Assembly (NCBI RefSeq): GCF_022539315.1
Contig: NC_066316.1
Location: 56,049,994-56,113,993, forward strand
Source of the DNA: Serinus canaria
Lineage: Eukaryota; Chordata; Aves; Passeriformes; Fringillidae
Direction: 5' to 3'
Length of the DNA stretch: 64,000 nucleotides
Shown here: in pieces, positions 61,601 through 64,000 of the stretch
How the letters are laid out: each line of letters opens with the position of its first letter
Numbering within the stretch: the stretch's first letter is position 1
The notes under the pieces: model-generated
What the model was told of the DNA's origin: nothing
The model's database searches: none
What the model saw: the letters and a program-made list of their open reading frames with translations, nothing else
Program-made: the position numbers and the translations under genes

Positions 61601-64000
61601 CTAAAATGCTCTGGTAACTTGACTGCCCTGTTCTAACATGACGCAGTAATATGAACCAGAAAGCACTGAGTTTTCTATGAGACAGACCTTTTTCCAGAAA
61701 GCAGAAAGAGGAACACACCACTGCTCTTTGATTCAACTGGCAGGAAACCTCAAGAACTAAACAGTTATTTATTAGTTTCAACAGTTACCAAAATCTCAGC
61801 TTTAAACATTAGTTAAAAGAAGAAGAAAAAAACCCGCCTGAAATGTAAAGAAAATCCTATTCCAATAATTTGCCTTTGAAAGCTTATTTTAAATATCTTC
61901 TCTTTTGTACCTGCTCTACTTTGACAGGGTTTATAAATAAAATAATCCACTTAATCTGTTTTGTGGACATTGAGCTGTTTTTGCTGGCTACACTACTGAG
62001 CCTACACTCTTGCAGCTTAAGTCACTTGCTCACATGGGTATAAAATTACAACTGCCAATGCCTAACTTTAGCTCAATTGTGCAATGCTGTGCTTTAACCT
62101 TATGCAAATTAAGGAAAAACCTCCTTTAAAATGCAATAAATTTTAATGAACTTCAAGAGACTTTAACAGCATTATTCTTCACATTTCTTTAGTATGTTTT
62201 CAATCAAAACACAGAAAGCCCAAAATAATTTTCTACCTTAAACTTTGCCACCTACCAAGCAGTCATCAGCTCCTTGGCAAAGTAAGTTTTCCATAACATT
62301 GGAAAGCCTTCTCTCTTTATGTATATCAAAACAAAGATAAGAATATGCAGACTTTTTGTTTGCTTGTTATACATCACATTAGCTTACAGCAGAGCTGTTT
62401 CTGTGGGAAAGCTACACGAGGTCTCCCAAAGAGAAAATAAACAAACAGGGAGACATACACTGCACCAGCTGTAATCCTCACAGCTTCACCAGCCACTCTG
62501 ACTCCAGCAAGAACTTCACTGGATATGTGACAATTCTCTTTCAAACTTCCTACATTCAACCCATAGCTATCAGCAGATTCGAAGATTTTAATGAGTTCAT
62601 AATTCGTATGATCCACATGGAAACCTGCAAAGCCAGGCTATGGAGGCCATGGGCAACTGAATTCCCACCTATGTAAGTCTCCCAACCTAGATTACAATTG
62701 TCAGAAGTGTATTTCTGAGCACAGAAGTGTTGCAACTGCTGTCACCTCATCCAGATGACGTTATGACTATGTTGCAGTGGCATCCTTGGGTTGGGACTAG
62801 AGCTCCCAAACACAAAAGCACGGAGATCACTATGAAGCTAAAATGACTGAACAAAGACAGGAACAGACTGAGGAATCCTCCACTACAAACTCTCATAATC
62901 CACTGCAGACTCATACAAGACAATCCCAATCAGGAGCTGTGTAATGACGTGACCAATACATGACATCTGTCTCAACAATGACTTTAGCTTGGACTGTCAG
63001 ACAATACAGGGCATCAACACAGGGGTATTTTCCCCTCTTATCCTCCCCTGTATCTTTCCTCTAATTTTTATTTTCCTTTTTTCTTGGCTTTTAAGCACCT
63101 TGCAGCCCAAGGGACACAGTAAAAAGAAATAAAATACATTTTTATTTTCCTCCAATTTTTACCTTACTGAAAAGGTAGCTCATCACAGAACAATCTATTA
63201 CGGTTAGAAGAAAAGCACTGATTTTAAATTTTCCAGCATTCAGAGTCCAACACACTTCTTGTTGTCTTCTGCTTGTTAAAAGCAGAAATACTTCATTTTC
63301 CCACTTTTTATTCTTCCTCATCTTGCATTTTGGAAGTGAACAAGTTTCCAGAATTATCCGCTAAAAGCCACAACACTGGAGCATTTAGAAACAAGATACT
63401 GAGACATACACACACACACACAGACATAGATTCTAACAAACTGCAGCTGTAATTTCATATTGTGTCTGTGAATATGCCATCTACATGCTTGAATACATGA
63501 TTAGGTTACCCTGAACACTAAACTTAGCTCCTAGGTCAAGCACAAGCTGCATTCATTTGCATGCTCTCAGCTGGCAATGAGTGGAGGCAGTTTGAGTTAA
63601 CAGATCCTGTGACATATTATTTAGCACACTAAAACCCTCTTTACAGGCAGTTGATGCCTAAGAACCAATTACTCCATGATAACTTGTGGCTCTGCCCCCA
63701 CAGTGTCTCAACACGAGCCCTAGAGCAAACCAAACACAGACAAAGAAAATAAAAAAGCAAGAATGGAAAAAAAAAAAGATAAAAGAAAGGTCTCCATATA
63801 GAAGTAAATGGAATTCATGAAGAAATAAAGTCTTCATCCTATTTTTGGGTGTCATGATCTGTTAATCAAACTGCAATATTTCAGCATACACAGTTTATAA
63901 TGGATGAGTCACTTGGCCTTATTTGCTTGCATTTAGAAGGAACAAAAAAGACTTTGCAGTTAGGAACTTTTTAAAGAGCCATAAACTATCCGTAGAGATA
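58636..64000. other. MTHFD1L intron before exon 1 of window (partial)
   Basis: At least 5.4 kb of intron. I searched the minus strand for the expected preceding exon (a KYV.VAG-like end in phase 2) and did not find it. A pyrimidine-rich plus strand around 60518-61069 yields a 183-codon ORF with no recognisable family. A short CA repeat lies at 63408-63422. Confidence 0.75.
63408..63422. repeat. (AC)n microsatellite, short
   Basis: About seven AC units. Confidence 0.9.

Overview
The window is intronic and exonic DNA of one vertebrate nuclear gene, almost certainly from a bird. Thirteen consecutive internal exons of MTHFD1L, the mitochondrial monofunctional C1-tetrahydrofolate synthase (10-formyl-THF synthetase), lie on the minus strand between 9101 and 58635. 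All 13 have GT-AG splice sites. Their phases join without a break into one open frame of 1330 coding bases (about 443 codons). The frame carries both classical formyl-THF synthetase signatures and residues typical of MTHFD1L rather than its cytosolic paralogue MTHFD1. The avian assignment rests on CR1 LINE fragments and a solo LTR of a type common in bird genomes.

Layout in transcript order, from high to low coordinates. 58636-64000 is upstream intron with no exon found. Exons 1-4 (58635-55315) are close together and carry the ATP-binding loop and signature 1. Exons 5-8 (53964-40035) are spread over larger introns holding two CR1 copies and an AT-rich minisatellite. Exon 9 (32681-32792) has a solo LTR ending about 41 bp upstream of its acceptor. 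A 20-kb intron (12700-32680) holds a CpG-rich island at about 20000-20430. Exons 10-13 (12699-9101) carry signature 2 and the C-terminal half of the synthetase core. 1-9100 is downstream intron. The first exons (mitochondrial targeting and degenerate dehydrogenase region) and the last exons are outside the window. Exon numbers here are local to the window.

No other protein gene, tRNA, rRNA or CRISPR is supported. The many remaining ORFs are short, overlap on both strands and do not resemble families I recognise.

The most unusual non-exonic signals are: the LTR, with its own TATA-like and ATTAAA elements in the sense of the host gene, beside the exon 9 acceptor; two adjacent near-perfect hairpins at 33930-34090, the first of pre-miRNA size; several perfect inverted repeats (20-bp arms at 6541, 18-bp at 35776, 28-bp arms 411 bp apart at 15522/15961); and the intragenic CpG island. 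None of these amounts to a clearly new biological system.
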